Below, piece after piece: positions 1 to 7,096 of a stretch of DNA of 16,231 bases (its first letter is position 1; each line of letters opens with the position of its first letter). The stretch is from an uncultured Bacteroidales bacterium (GTDB lineage Bacteria; Bacteroidota; Bacteroidia; Bacteroidales; Paludibacteraceae). The position numbers and the translations under genes were made by a program. The stretch is from assembly GCA_937910305.1 (NCBI GenBank), contig CALEPS010000146.1:1-16231 (forward strand), in the 5' to 3' direction. The notes below the pieces were generated by a model. It had not been told where the DNA came from and made no database searches. It saw only the letters and a program-made list of their open reading frames with translations.

Positions 1-50
1 GAATAATGAATATCCTCAATCGCTATCCATGTTATTTTACAGTTCTTGTA

Positions 51-119
51 CTACACTAATTGTTTCAATCTTTCAATTGCTTTTGCTTTCGTAAGGCGCA
101 AAAAAATTAGGACCTTCAT
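51..119 (-). other. Possible 22-codon ORF or start of an interrupted gene
   Basis: This is the first ATG ORF downstream of the promoter at 192-223. It starts at 119, encodes MKVLIFLRLTKAKAIERLKQ and two more residues, and ends at a TAG (51-53). Beyond the TAG the same frame stays open for 16 further codons to the left edge, reading YKNCKITWIAIEDIHY. It could be a leader peptide, the decayed start of a longer gene, or chance reading of an untranslated leader. I do not recognise a family. No Shine-Dalgarno sequence is visible, which means little in this phylum. Confidence 0.2.
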
Positions 120-140
120 GGAAGATTCTGATTTTTTAAT

Positions 141-190
141 ACTCGCTCTGCGAGAGAAAATCGAAACACACTTGTTTCTCAAAAGCGAGT
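141..190 (-). promoter_or_regulatory. Structured RNA leader right after the 192-223 promoter
   Basis: The seven bases 141-147 (ACTCGCT on the plus strand) are perfectly complementary to 184-190 (AGCGAGT). Inside this pair, 154-159 (GAGAAA) can pair with 175-180 (TTTCTC), or 163-167 with 174-178. The predicted transcription start falls at about the first base of the outer stem, so the RNA would begin with a 5' stem-loop. Such a leader could protect the 5' end or precede a processed RNA. That role is inference; only the base pairing is seen. Confidence 0.45.
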
Positions 191-191
191 G

Positions 192-223
192 CAAAGGTAC
201 TGCTTTTTTTTGATATGACCAAA
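192..223 (-). promoter_or_regulatory. Bacteroidota-type promoter reading off the left edge
   Basis: On the minus strand a -33 element TTTG (complement of 220-223) is followed by exactly 20 bases and a -7 element TACCTTTG (complement of 192-199), a full match to the Bacteroidota sigma factor consensus. An A8 tract lies just before the -7 box. The stretch closely matches the promoter at 1037-1068, including the bases after the -7 box. Transcription would start near 185-187 and run toward base 1. The gene it serves lies mostly outside the window. Confidence 0.8.
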
Positions 224-429
224 TATTTTTGCAAAAAAAATGCACTTTTTTAGCACTTTCTTTGTAAGTCATTGAAAATCAGTGATATAATTTTTTGCCC
301 TAAAATAGCTATTTTTCAGCATAAAGTCAGGGAAAAGGGTCAAGAGGGTTTTTCATGGATTTCCCGTCCGTGTGATACATATAATAATATGGAACGTGCG
401 AGTGCGCGCGTATAGAAGGCACAAAAAAA
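224..429. other. Intergenic AT-rich stretch, no gene seen
   Basis: Between the leftward promoter and the tRNA terminator there is no convincing coding frame on either strand. The left half is rich in A and T runs. The right half contains a short alternating pyrimidine-purine patch (about 398-413) of no evident role. Confidence 0.6.
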
Positions 430-457
430 AGGAGCACCTTCGTAAGAAGATGCTCCT
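423..457 (-). terminator. Rho-independent terminator of the tRNA cluster
   Basis: On the minus strand a 12 bp stem (430-441 with 446-457, one G-U pair, loop of four bases) is followed directly by eight U residues (complement of 423-430). On the plus strand the wobble pair becomes a C-A mismatch, so the structure works best for leftward transcription. It lies only a few bases past the 3' end of tRNA-Leu(GAG), as expected for the end of the tRNA transcript. Confidence 0.85.
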
Positions 458-460
458 AAG

Positions 461-544
461 TGCGCAGGATGAGACTCGAACTCACACGATCTTGCGACCA
501 CTACCCCCTCAAAGTAGCGTGTATACCAATTTCACCACCTGCGC
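461..544 (-). tRNA. tRNA-Leu (anticodon GAG)
   Basis: The reverse complement folds as a class II tRNA of 84 bases: acceptor stem GCGCAGG with CCTGCGC, discriminator A, a T arm with GTTCGAGTC, and a long variable arm. The anticodon loop TTGAGGG sits on a five-pair stem and gives anticodon GAG, reading CUC and CUU leucine codons. The 3' CCA is not encoded, so it must be added by the CCA-adding enzyme. It is the last tRNA of the cluster, just before the terminator. Confidence 0.93.
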
Positions 545-552
545 GCTTGCAT

Positions 553-601
553 TGACACTTGCGTGACTGCGCGTTTCACGCTTGTATAACGCTCCGTGTC
601 A
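553..601 (-). promoter_or_regulatory. Stem in the 5' leader of tRNA-Leu(GAG)
   Basis: TGACAC (553-558) pairs perfectly with GTGTCA (596-601), and an inner hairpin pairs 561-566 with 576-581. The corresponding stem in front of the second tRNA-Leu (777-826) has a different sequence but keeps the pairing, with three of six pairs changed on both sides. This supports a real RNA structure in the precursor leader. Its role (processing, stability or transcriptional control) is unknown. Confidence 0.5.
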
Positions 602-644
602 TGCTACGCTTTTCGGTCTGCAAAACTACGTTTTACATCCCGAG
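602..644 (-). repeat. 43 bp repeat upstream of tRNA-Leu(GAG), copy 1, with a -7 box
   Basis: This block matches 827-870 except for one extra T in the second copy. On the minus strand it contains TAGTTTTG (complement of 621-628), which fits the Bacteroidota -7 consensus, and upstream of it the shared ATGTAAAACG. No clear TTG lies 20 bases further upstream, so promoter activity is likely but not certain. The block stands about 57 bases upstream of the tRNA 5' end. Confidence 0.6.
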
Positions 645-684
645 TTTCGTAAGTTAAAGATCGACTCTTCATCAAAGAGCGTTG

Positions 685-766
685 TGCCCAGAACAGGACT
701 CGAACCTGCACACCTCGCGGCATGCGCACCTGAAACGCACGCGTCTACCAATTCCGCCATCTGGGC
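685..766 (-). tRNA. tRNA-Leu (anticodon CAG)
   Basis: The reverse complement is an 82-base class II tRNA. The acceptor stem is GCCCAGA with TCTGGGC and discriminator A; the T arm contains GGTTCGAGTCC. The anticodon stem TGCGT/GCGCA carries the loop TTCAGGT, giving anticodon CAG for CUG codons. CCA is not encoded. Its surroundings repeat those of tRNA-Leu(GAG), so the two genes appear to be diverged products of a cassette duplication. Confidence 0.93.
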
Positions 767-776
767 GCGCTTGCAT

Positions 777-826
777 CAATACTTCTCGTGACTCGCGGCA
801 AGCCGCTCGATTACGCCTACGTATTG
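777..826 (-). promoter_or_regulatory. Stem in the 5' leader of tRNA-Leu(CAG)
   Basis: CAATAC (777-782) pairs with GTATTG (821-826), at the same relative place as the stem at 553-601. The inner part holds a GCGG/CCGC hairpin (795-798 with 803-806). Sequence differs between the cassettes while pairing is kept. Confidence 0.5.
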
Positions 827-870
827 TGCTACGCTTTTTCGGTCTGCAAAACTACGTTTTACATCCCGAG
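827..870 (-). repeat. 44 bp repeat upstream of tRNA-Leu(CAG), copy 2, with a -7 box
   Basis: This is the second copy of the block at 602-644, identical but for one added T. On the minus strand TAGTTTTG (complement of 847-854) fits the -7 consensus. Beyond the block (871 onward) the sequences of the two cassettes diverge, so the conserved unit ends about 16 bases upstream of the -7 box. Confidence 0.6.
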
Positions 871-909
871 GTTGTTTGGACCCTCTTTTGCCTAACGGCA
901 AAAAAAAAG

Positions 910-982
<73 letters not shown>

Positions 983-1036
983 AACTTTTTGACTCTAAAA
1001 AGAAGATCAAATGCTCTCTTCAACCGAAAGCGGGTG

Positions 1037-1068
1037 CAAAAGTACTGCTTTTTTTTGAATTGACCAAA
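1037..1068 (-). promoter_or_regulatory. Promoter of the tRNA-Gly / tRNA-Leu cluster
   Basis: On the minus strand TTTG (complement of 1065-1068), 20 bases, then TACTTTTG (complement of 1037-1044) is a full consensus match with an A8 tract before the -7 box. The predicted start near 1030 leaves a leader of about 48 bases before tRNA-Gly. Confidence 0.82.
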
Positions 1069-1211
1069 TTTTTTGGCAAAAAAATGCAAAAAAAGTGCAA
1101 AAACGCACCTATTCGGGACTTTTCATCGTAAATTTTGGCACTAATAAATACATTTTCGTCAGAAAATACGCCTGCAAAATTCTGCAAATAGCAAATTAAA
1201 ACAAGTTTTTC

Positions 1212-1242
1212 TTGCGTATTCGGATTTTTTATAGTAACTTTG
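1212..1242 (+). promoter_or_regulatory. Promoter of the DUF2147-rdgB-porZ operon
   Basis: TTG (1212-1214) is followed by 20 bases and TAACTTTG (1235-1242), matching the -33/-7 consensus. The start site should be near 1248, only about 16 bases ahead of the ATG at 1264, so the 5' untranslated region is very short. Confidence 0.8.
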
Positions 1243-1263
1243 CAGCCTAAACTATGCAAAGAT

Positions 1264-1695
1264 ATGAAAAATCGGATTATTTTAGCGGTGTTAGCGTTGT
1301 TGATGAGTGCCGGCGCGAGTGCGCAGTTGAGTGCTATCCTGGGTGATTGGACGACAGTAGATGACAAGACGGGTGAGCGCCGCTCCATCGTAACGATATA
1401 CAAAGGCACGGACGGATTATACTACGGCAAGGTCAGCAAGCTGTTGATGTACCAGGAGTTGGACTTGAAATGCGAAGCGTGCAAGGATGCGGACCACAAT
1501 GCACCGATCGAAGGTCTGGTAATCATCCGCGGGATGAAGGCAGAAGGCGGTCAGTTGGTAGGCGGCAAAGTGCTGGACCCGGAGAGCGGCAAGTTCTATT
1601 ACGGGAAGATCTATATGAAAGACGGCAAGCTAGTGCTACGCGGCAGTTTGGACAGACGCGGTTTTCTGGGACGCAACCAAACATGGGTGAGGTGA
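1264..1695 (+). CDS. Secreted DUF2147 family protein
   Basis: This is a 143-residue protein of unknown biochemical role. Residues 1-20 form a signal peptide (MKNR, a hydrophobic stretch, and an ASA-Q cleavage site), so it is exported. The mature part has the family pattern: GDWTTVDDKTGERRSIVTIY near the start, a CEAC pair (C70 and C73), GGKVLDPESGKFYYGK in the middle, and RGFLGRNQTWVR at the end. Length is normal for the family, which is common in Bacteroidota and Proteobacteria. I chose the ATG at 1264 because it gives a clean signal peptide just behind the promoter; upstream in-frame starts would overlap the -7 box. The stop codon lies in the first unit of a GGTGAAA array that leads to rdgB. 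Family assignment is confident; function is unknown. Confidence 0.85.
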   Translation: MKNRIILAVLALLMSAGASAQLSAILGDWTTVDDKTGERRSIVTIYKGTDGLYYGKVSKLLMYQELDLKCEACKDADHNAPIEGLVIIRGMKAEGGQLVGGKVLDPESGKFYYGKIYMKDGKLVLRGSLDRRGFLGRNQTWVR

Positions 1696-1732
1696 AAGGT
1701 GAAAGGTGAAAGGTGAAAAGTGAAAGGTGAAA
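1691..1732 (+). repeat. (GGTGAAA)6 tandem array at the DUF2147-rdgB junction
   Basis: There are six 7 bp units: four GGTGAAA, one AGTGAAA, one GGTGAAA. The first unit contains the DUF2147 stop (TGA 1693-1695) and the array ends five bases before the rdgB ATG (1738). Each unit junction contains AGGTGA, a match to the 16S rRNA tail. Confidence 0.95.
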
Positions 1733-1737
1733 GAGGT

Positions 1738-2400
1738 ATGAGATTAGTATTTGCGAGCAATAACGCGCATAAGTTATCGGAAGTACGTGCGATGGTGCCA
1801 GCCGGCGTGGAGGTTCTGAGTCTTCACGAAATCGGTTTTGACCAAGAGATAGACGAGACGGGTAGGACTCTGGCAGAAAATAGCCGTATCAAAGCGGACA
1901 CAGTAGCCGCATTTATAAGCAGTCAGCCATCATCTATCCGCCGTCAGATAGACGGTGTGTTCGCCGATGATACGGGTCTGGAGATAGACGCATTAGGCGG
2001 CAAGCCGGGAGTCTATACCGCCAGATGGTATCTCATGTGCGACAACCGGTGCGCAAAGGGGGATGAAAAAATCTCCGGGAGTCCACTTCACGATGAAATG
2101 ATGATATTCAAGGCAAACAGAGCAAAGGCGCTGCGGGAGTTAGCGGGAGAGAGCAACAGAGATTGTCATTTCAAGACAGTTATCACATTGATTACCAATG
2201 ATCAAGAGTGTCAGGTAGAGGGTATTGTTCGTGGCCGGATAGCCGAAGCAGAATACGGCGAAGGCGGATTTGGATACGATCCTATATTCATTCCGGAAGG
2301 CTACGACAAGACATTCGGCGAACTACCGGCAGAGGTTAAGAACAGCATCAGCCATCGCGCCAAAGCCTTAACCGAGTTGGTGAAACTGCTCAAAGCTTAA
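1738..2400 (+). CDS. rdgB: dITP/XTP pyrophosphatase (RdgB/HAM1 family)
   Basis: This enzyme hydrolyses non-canonical purine nucleoside triphosphates (dITP, XTP, ITP) to monophosphates and pyrophosphate, keeping deaminated bases out of DNA and RNA. Family motifs are clear in the 220 residues: LVFASNNAHKLSEV at the N-terminus, FADDTGLEIDALGG at 75-88 with D78 matching the catalytic Asp, GVYTARW, GGFGYDPIF at 177-185, and SHRAKALTEL near the C-terminus. It is about 20 residues longer than typical; most of the excess lies after TARW (about 97-120), a region carrying extra Cys and charged residues. The ATG at 1738 follows GGTGAAAGAGG, an unusually good Shine-Dalgarno for this phylum, supplied partly by the repeat array. 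It is the second gene of the operon, 24 bases ahead of the PorZ-like gene. Confidence 0.92.
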   Translation: MRLVFASNNAHKLSEVRAMVPAGVEVLSLHEIGFDQEIDETGRTLAENSRIKADTVAAFISSQPSSIRRQIDGVFADDTGLEIDALGGKPGVYTARWYLMCDNRCAKGDEKISGSPLHDEMMIFKANRAKALRELAGESNRDCHFKTVITLITNDQECQVEGIVRGRIAEAEYGEGGFGYDPIFIPEGYDKTFGELPAEVKNSISHRAKALTELVKLLKA

Positions 2401-2424
2401 AAACGGCAACACGATTGGGAATTT

Positions 2425-5400
2425 ATGAATTATAGACGAGCCATATTAATGATTTTAAGCGTCTTCACGACCGTTTTTCTATATGCGGGCAAATGGACGA
2501 CGCATTTTGCATATAACAACGTGACCCAGATAGCGATGTCGGATGATCAGGTATTTGCCTTATCGGACGGCAGCATCTACAGCGTAGGCAAACAAGACGA
2601 GCAAATCCGCGTATATAACAACCAATCAGGTTTGCACGGGACCGGCATCACTTGTATCCATTACGACCAGACAGGCAAACAGTTGATTATCGGTTACGGC
2701 ACGGGAAAGATCGATATTCTCACATCCGGCGGCGTACAGTATATCAGCGAGTTATATACCAAAGACATGACTCAGCGCAAGACGATCTACAATATTACCA
2801 TCAACGGAAGGACCGCTTATCTGGCTACAGCTTATGGTATTCAGACGTTGGATATGAGGGAACGCAAGTTAGTAGACAGTTATTGGTTGCGTCCCGGTGG
2901 TCAGGAGATAGACGTAAAAGACGTGCTGCTTGCCCGAGACAGCATCTATGCCTTCACGGACGACAGTTTATTCTGCGCCAGGCTGAATGCCAACCTTGTG
3001 GATTACCGCGTATGGAAGCGTGAGCCAGCGGGTCGCGTAAGCAGAGACAGCGAGAAAGGCATTCATTATAAAGACGCGACAAGCAACTGGTATGCGGGTC
3101 ATGGAGAAGGGATCGTGCGTTACAGTCCGACAGGAAGGCGGGTTTACAAGCCCCAAGGTCCTCTGGTGAACAAACCGTATTATATCTCGTCTGCCGGCAA
3201 TCAGATATTCATGTTAGCCGGCGGCCGCTGGACCTCTCAAAACAACGAGCGCGGCCATGTGATGCGTTATATCAACCGCTCTTGGACGAATATCCACGAA
3301 GACTCCATCCGCGCACAAGCCGGCGTGAGCAAAACGCGCGATATGATGAACGTAGCGGTGGATCCGCGCAACTCCAACCACTATTTTATCACCAGTTACG
3401 GAACCGGACTCTATGAGTTTCTCGGCAATCGCTGTGTCAATCATACAACGGCTAACGGCGTGATCACCTCTGCCGTTTCATCCAACCCGAAGGAATACAC
3501 GCGTCTCATCGGAGCCCAATACGACAGGAACGGCCGTCTATGGTTTCTCAATACCGCCAGTCCCACACCTATCATTGTCAAAGACGGCAACTCATTCTAT
3601 GGCATTCCGCTTGTCATAGAAGAGCAGCCTCTGTCAATAGAGATCCCATGCGACATACTCATTGACAAACGCAACGAGCAGTACAAATGGGTTGGTATCG
3701 CATATAAAAAACCGGGATTAGTGCTATTGGACGACAATGGCACTCCCGCAGAAACGAGTGACGACCGGGCATTTTTCCGGGGAGAATGGGTGAACCAGGC
3801 AGGGCGAAGCTTCAAGCCGGGAAATATATATGCTATGATGCAGGACCGCCAAGGGCGTGTATGGATAGCGACAGAACAAGGTGCAGCCTATATTGATGGC
3901 GGTACGGATTTCTTCCTCTCGGACGCCATCGTCCAACCGGATGTGACGGACAACAACGGTGAGAATCCCGTCAGAGAGATGAAGGTCAAAGCACTCTGCC
4001 AGAGCCAGGACGGGCACATATGGATCGGTACAGAGAGCCTGGGAGTATTTGAGTTAAACGAAGCCGCGAACGAGATCCTTGCACACTATACAACGGATAA
4101 CTCGGCGATGTCAGCTAACGGTATCTTGTCGTTGACCAGCAGTTCAGACGGACATCTATGGATCGGGACTGCAGAAGGATTAGTGGAATACGACCCGAAC
4201 GGTCCGAGCGAAGGACTTAACGAGGCGCCGGACACAGAAACAACAGAGGACGAGGGTAGTATGCAGCGATGGAAATTACATCTATCCTACTCCAACCCCA
4301 CAGAGATAGCGGCAACACCAAAAGCCATTTATGCCATAGCCAACGGTTCGCTATTCAGCATAGACAGAGCAGACAATGAGATCGTATATTGGAGCAAAGC
4401 CAACGGACTGAACGGCACAGGAATTATTCATATCGCATACGACCCCTCGTCCGGCAAACTGATCATCGCCTACGGAAACGGACATGTCGATCTGATAGAC
4501 GAAAACGGTGAAGTAAGCCAAATGCCTGACATATCGATGAAAGCAGGCTCTATGGCACTGACAATCAACGACATATGTATCGGAACGAAACAGACTTATT
4601 TAGCCATGCCGTTCGGTATCATTGCCATTCATCCGCGTAAAGGCGAGGTGAGTGACACGTATTATATCGGAGAGGACGCGGCCAGCATCGAGGTACAGCA
4701 GATCGTCGAAAAAGGCGATTCGCTGTATGCTTTCTCTTTCGACCGGATGTATCGCGCGTCGCTGAGCGACAATCTGGTAGATTTCTCCTTCTGGTCGTCA
4801 GATTTGATTCCGTTCGAGCAGATCCAGCAAGCGGAGGTACATAACGGGCAGATCTATGTACTGGCACATGATTCCTTATATCGCCAGGCAGGAGCCGAAT
4901 GGAAACTGGTCACATCCGAGCCGCTGGAATGGATTCACGCAAGCGGCCGTCAGTTACTGACCTATCAAAACGGGAAAGGCCTCTTCAGGCTAATGGATGA
5001 TGATACATTCAGCGGTTTGAGCGATCATTATACAGCCAATGATGCAGTCTATACGAATGGAGAATATTGGTTAGCGGAAGAGGACAAAGGTCTGGTCCGG
5101 CTGAGTTCATCCGGCGATGAGAGTTTCCATCCTGTAGGTCCGCTAAGCAATTTCGGCTATCATCTGGATATTGCCCATGACCAGTTATATGTATCTCCGG
5201 GCGGCCGATGGGCAACGCAATACGGCAGACAGAGCAGTTTGAGTATTTATGACGGCACGCAATGGAGAGGTATTCCATGGCAGAACACATGGTATTATAC
5301 AGGACACGATATCCGCGATGCCGTAGGCTATGGAGTGGATGCCTCCGACCCGGGACATTTCTACGTAACTACGTTCGGAACAGGCGTGTTTGAATTCCGC

Positions 5401-6483
5401 AATTACAAAGCGGTAAAGCATTACGACAGCAGCAATAGTACATTACGGCCAGCCACCGCCGAGACGAGCGACTACTATTTCACCCGAACAGACGGTGCGA
5501 TGATGGATGAACAAGGTAACTTGTGGCTGCTGAACGCGACGGAGACAGGCAAGCCGGTACATATAGTTACGCCTTCAGGCATCTGGTATGGTCTGAATCT
5601 GCGCAGCGGAGGCAAAGAACTGAAATACGAGACTCCCACAGGCATCTGGCCCGACCGTCGTCACAGCCAATGGAAATGGCTGATGAGCCAACGTGTAGAA
5701 CCGATGTTGATCTTATTAGACGACGGAGGGACCCCCACTATCTCCGGCGACGACCGATGCGTAGCCCGCAGTTCGTTCGTGGATCAAAACGGGAATGTAC
5801 AGACACCGACACAGCTCCGCTGCTTTGCCCAGGACCAGACGAACCGCATCTGGATCGGAACGGATAAGGGTCTTATCTTAATCCCGAAAGAGGTGGATTT
5901 CTTCAGTTCCAATGCCTGCCGACGGATTATCATTCCCCGCAATGACGGCACAGGATTAGGCGACTACCTCTTGGGCGACGAGCAGATCAACTGTCTGGCG
6001 GTAGATGGCGGAAACAGAATATGGATCGGTACAGCCAACTCGGGTTTGTACCTGATAGAAGACGATACAATAACCGTAGCACATTTCACGGAATACAACA
6101 GTCTGCTGCCGTCAAACGGTATCCAGTCGATCGCTATCATGCCCAAGACCGGCGAAGTGTTTGTCGGAACCGACCTCGGTATTGCATCCTACCGCAGCGA
6201 TGCGAGTGAAGCGCAACCGGACATGAGCGGAGCCTATGCCTTCCCTAATCCAGTCCGACCGAACTACAGCGGCATGATCAGCATATGCGGGCTGATGGAA
6301 AATACAACGGTCAATATTATTGATGCAGGCGGCAACCTGGTTTGCAAGACCAAGAGCCATGGCGGCATAGCGGTATGGGACGGCAGGTTACCGGACGGAC
6401 GAAAAGCCACACCGGGCGTATATAGCGCGATGTGCAATGCCAATGGCGGACATACCGTAGTGAAAATCATGGTAATACGATAA
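2425..6483 (+). CDS. porZ: PorZ-like type IX secretion protein with two tandem PorZ units
   Basis: The product is 1352 residues, nearly twice the roughly 780 of Porphyromonas PorZ. Residues 1-21 are a signal peptide. Unit 1 (about 22-590) and unit 2 (about 613-1265) are homologous along their length: KWTTHFAYNNVTQIA pairs with RWKLHLSYSNPTEIA, SGLHGTGI with NGLNGTGI, and GRWTSQ with GRWATQ. Both contain propeller motifs of the WIGTxxxGL type (about 478, 533 and 578 in unit 1, again in unit 2). An acidic linker (about 592-612) joins them. Only unit 2 is followed by a C-terminal domain (about 1270-1352) beginning AFPNPV, resembling a type IX sorting signal. In P. gingivalis, PorZ works at the cell surface with PorU, PorV and PorQ to process and attach cargo to anionic LPS. 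Family assignment is confident; the double form is inferred from internal similarity seen by eye. Confidence 0.85.
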   Translation: MNYRRAILMILSVFTTVFLYAGKWTTHFAYNNVTQIAMSDDQVFALSDGSIYSVGKQDEQIRVYNNQSGLHGTGITCIHYDQTGKQLIIGYGTGKIDILTSGGVQYISELYTKDMTQRKTIYNITINGRTAYLATAYGIQTLDMRERKLVDSYWLRPGGQEIDVKDVLLARDSIYAFTDDSLFCARLNANLVDYRVWKREPAGRVSRDSEKGIHYKDATSNWYAGHGEGIVRYSPTGRRVYKPQGPLVNKPYYISSAGNQIFMLAGGRWTSQNNERGHVMRYINRSWTNIHEDSIRAQAGVSKTRDMMNVAVDPRNSNHYFITSYGTGLYEFLGNRCVNHTTANGVITSAVSSNPKEYTRLIGAQYDRNGRLWFLNTASPTPIIVKDGNSFYGIPLVIEEQPLSIEIPCDILIDKRNEQYKWVGIAYKKPGLVLLDDNGTPAETSDDRAFFRGEWVNQAGRSFKPGNIYAMMQDRQGRVWIATEQGAAYIDGGTDFFLSDAIVQPDVTDNNGENPVREMKVKALCQSQDGHIWIGTESLGVFELNEAANEILAHYTTDNSAMSANGILSLTSSSDGHLWIGTAEGLVEYDPNGPSEGLNEAPDTETTEDEGSMQRWKLHLSYSNPTEIAATPKAIYAIANGSLFSIDRADNEIVYWSKANGLNGTGIIHIAYDPSSGKLIIAYGNGHVDLIDENGEVSQMPDISMKAGSMALTINDICIGTKQTYLAMPFGIIAIHPRKGEVSDTYYIGEDAASIEVQQIVEKGDSLYAFSFDRMYRASLSDNLVDFSFWSSDLIPFEQIQQAEVHNGQIYVLAHDSLYRQAGAEWKLVTSEPLEWIHASGRQLLTYQNGKGLFRLMDDDTFSGLSDHYTANDAVYTNGEYWLAEEDKGLVRLSSSGDESFHPVGPLSNFGYHLDIAHDQLYVSPGGRWATQYGRQSSLSIYDGTQWRGIPWQNTWYYTGHDIRDAVGYGVDASDPGHFYVTTFGTGVFEFRNYKAVKHYDSSNSTLRPATAETSDYYFTRTDGAMMDEQGNLWLLNATETGKPVHIVTPSGIWYGLNLRSGGKELKYETPTGIWPDRRHSQWKWLMSQRVEPMLILLDDGGTPTISGDDRCVARSSFVDQNGNVQTPTQLRCFAQDQTNRIWIGTDKGLILIPKEVDFFSSNACRRIIIPRNDGTGLGDYLLGDEQINCLAVDGGNRIWIGTANSGLYLIEDDTITVAHFTEYNSLLPSNGIQSIAIMPKTGEVFVGTDLGIASYRSDASEAQPDMSGAYAFPNPVRPNYSGMISICGLMENTTVNIIDAGGNLVCKTKSHGGIAVWDGRLPDGRKATPGVYSAMCNANGGHTVVKIMVIR

Positions 6484-6488
6484 AAGAA

Positions 6489-6510
6489 AAAGCAGGCAAT
6501 TGCCTGCTTT
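6489..6510. terminator. Bidirectional terminator between porZ and folE
   Basis: An uninterrupted inverted repeat centred on 6499/6500 has the core GCAGGCAATTGCCTGC (6492-6507), extended by three A-T pairs each side. It is followed by T-rich sequence on the plus strand and by T-runs on the minus strand. It lies between the two convergent stop codons and can serve both transcripts. Confidence 0.85.
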
Positions 6511-6511
6511 C

Positions 6512-7096
6512 TTATTCTTTGATGAGTTTGAGGAACTCTTCTCTCGTCTCCTGACGGGTGAAAGCGCCGGTGAAGTCGGATGTGACAGTCATAGCGTGTT
6601 GTTTCTGCACGCCCCGCATCTGCATACAAAGGTGTTCCGCCTCTATGACGACCATTACTCCCAGCGGATTAAGGGTATTCTGGATGCAGTCCTTAATCTG
6701 TGTAGTCAGCCTCTCCTGCACCTGAAGCCTCCTCGCATATACATCCACTACGCGGGCAATTTTACTGAGTCCTGTGATCCTTCCGTTAGGGATATACGCC
6801 ACATGCACTTTCCCGAAGAAAGGCAACATATGGTGTTCGCAGAGGGAATAGAAATCTATATCTTTGACCACCACCATCTGGCGATAGTCCTCTTCGAAAA
6901 GGGCGGCACGCAAGATAGCCTCCGGATCTTCGTTATATCCTTTGCACAGAAACTGGAGCGCTTTTCCTACACGTCGCGGCGTCTTGACAAGTCCTTCACG
7001 GGCAGGGTCTTCCCCTATCAGCGACAATGTTTTCTCCACCGCTTCGGCAACAGCCGCAGTCACCTCCGGTTTCTCATGAAATTCCTGCAGGTCCAT
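6512..7096 (-). CDS. folE: GTP cyclohydrolase I
   Basis: FolE converts GTP to 7,8-dihydroneopterin triphosphate, the first step toward tetrahydrofolate and other pterins, as a cytoplasmic homodecamer. The protein is 194 residues, normal for the family. The zinc site is intact: SLCEHHMLPF gives C86 and H89, and HLCMQMRGVQK gives C157, with the same spacing as in E. coli FolE. Other signatures are KTPRRVGKAL (38-47), GLSKIARVVDVYARRLQVQE (109-128) and TSDFTGAF. It is the last gene of the minus-strand run. Its ATG shares one base with the TAA of the SPOR gene (TAATG), a sign of coupled translation. Recognition is certain by motif. Confidence 0.97.
   Translation of the reverse strand: MDLQEFHEKPEVTAAVAEAVEKTLSLIGEDPAREGLVKTPRRVGKALQFLCKGYNEDPEAILRAALFEEDYRQMVVVKDIDFYSLCEHHMLPFFGKVHVAYIPNGRITGLSKIARVVDVYARRLQVQERLTTQIKDCIQNTLNPLGVMVVIEAEHLCMQMRGVQKQHAMTVTSDFTGAFTRQETREEFLKLIKE

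Noticed and set aside
664..678. Hairpin CTCTT/AAGAG after tRNA-Leu(CAG) as a terminator
   Set aside because: Five weak pairs followed by mixed sequence, not a U-run; more likely a chance pairing in the spacer.
889..909. Hairpin TGCC/GGCA beside an A-run as a terminator for tRNA-Gly
   Set aside because: On the minus strand the T-run comes before the hairpin, and the stem is only four pairs, so it cannot work as an intrinsic terminator in that direction.
1020..1409. A 129-codon minus-strand ORF
   Set aside because: It overlaps the signal peptide region of the DUF2147 gene, both divergent promoters and the spacer; nothing in it resembles a protein family.
1720..1737. GTG at 1720 as the rdgB start
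   Set aside because: It would add residues encoded only by the repeat array; the family starts at MRLVFASNN and the ATG at 1738 has a good ribosome site.
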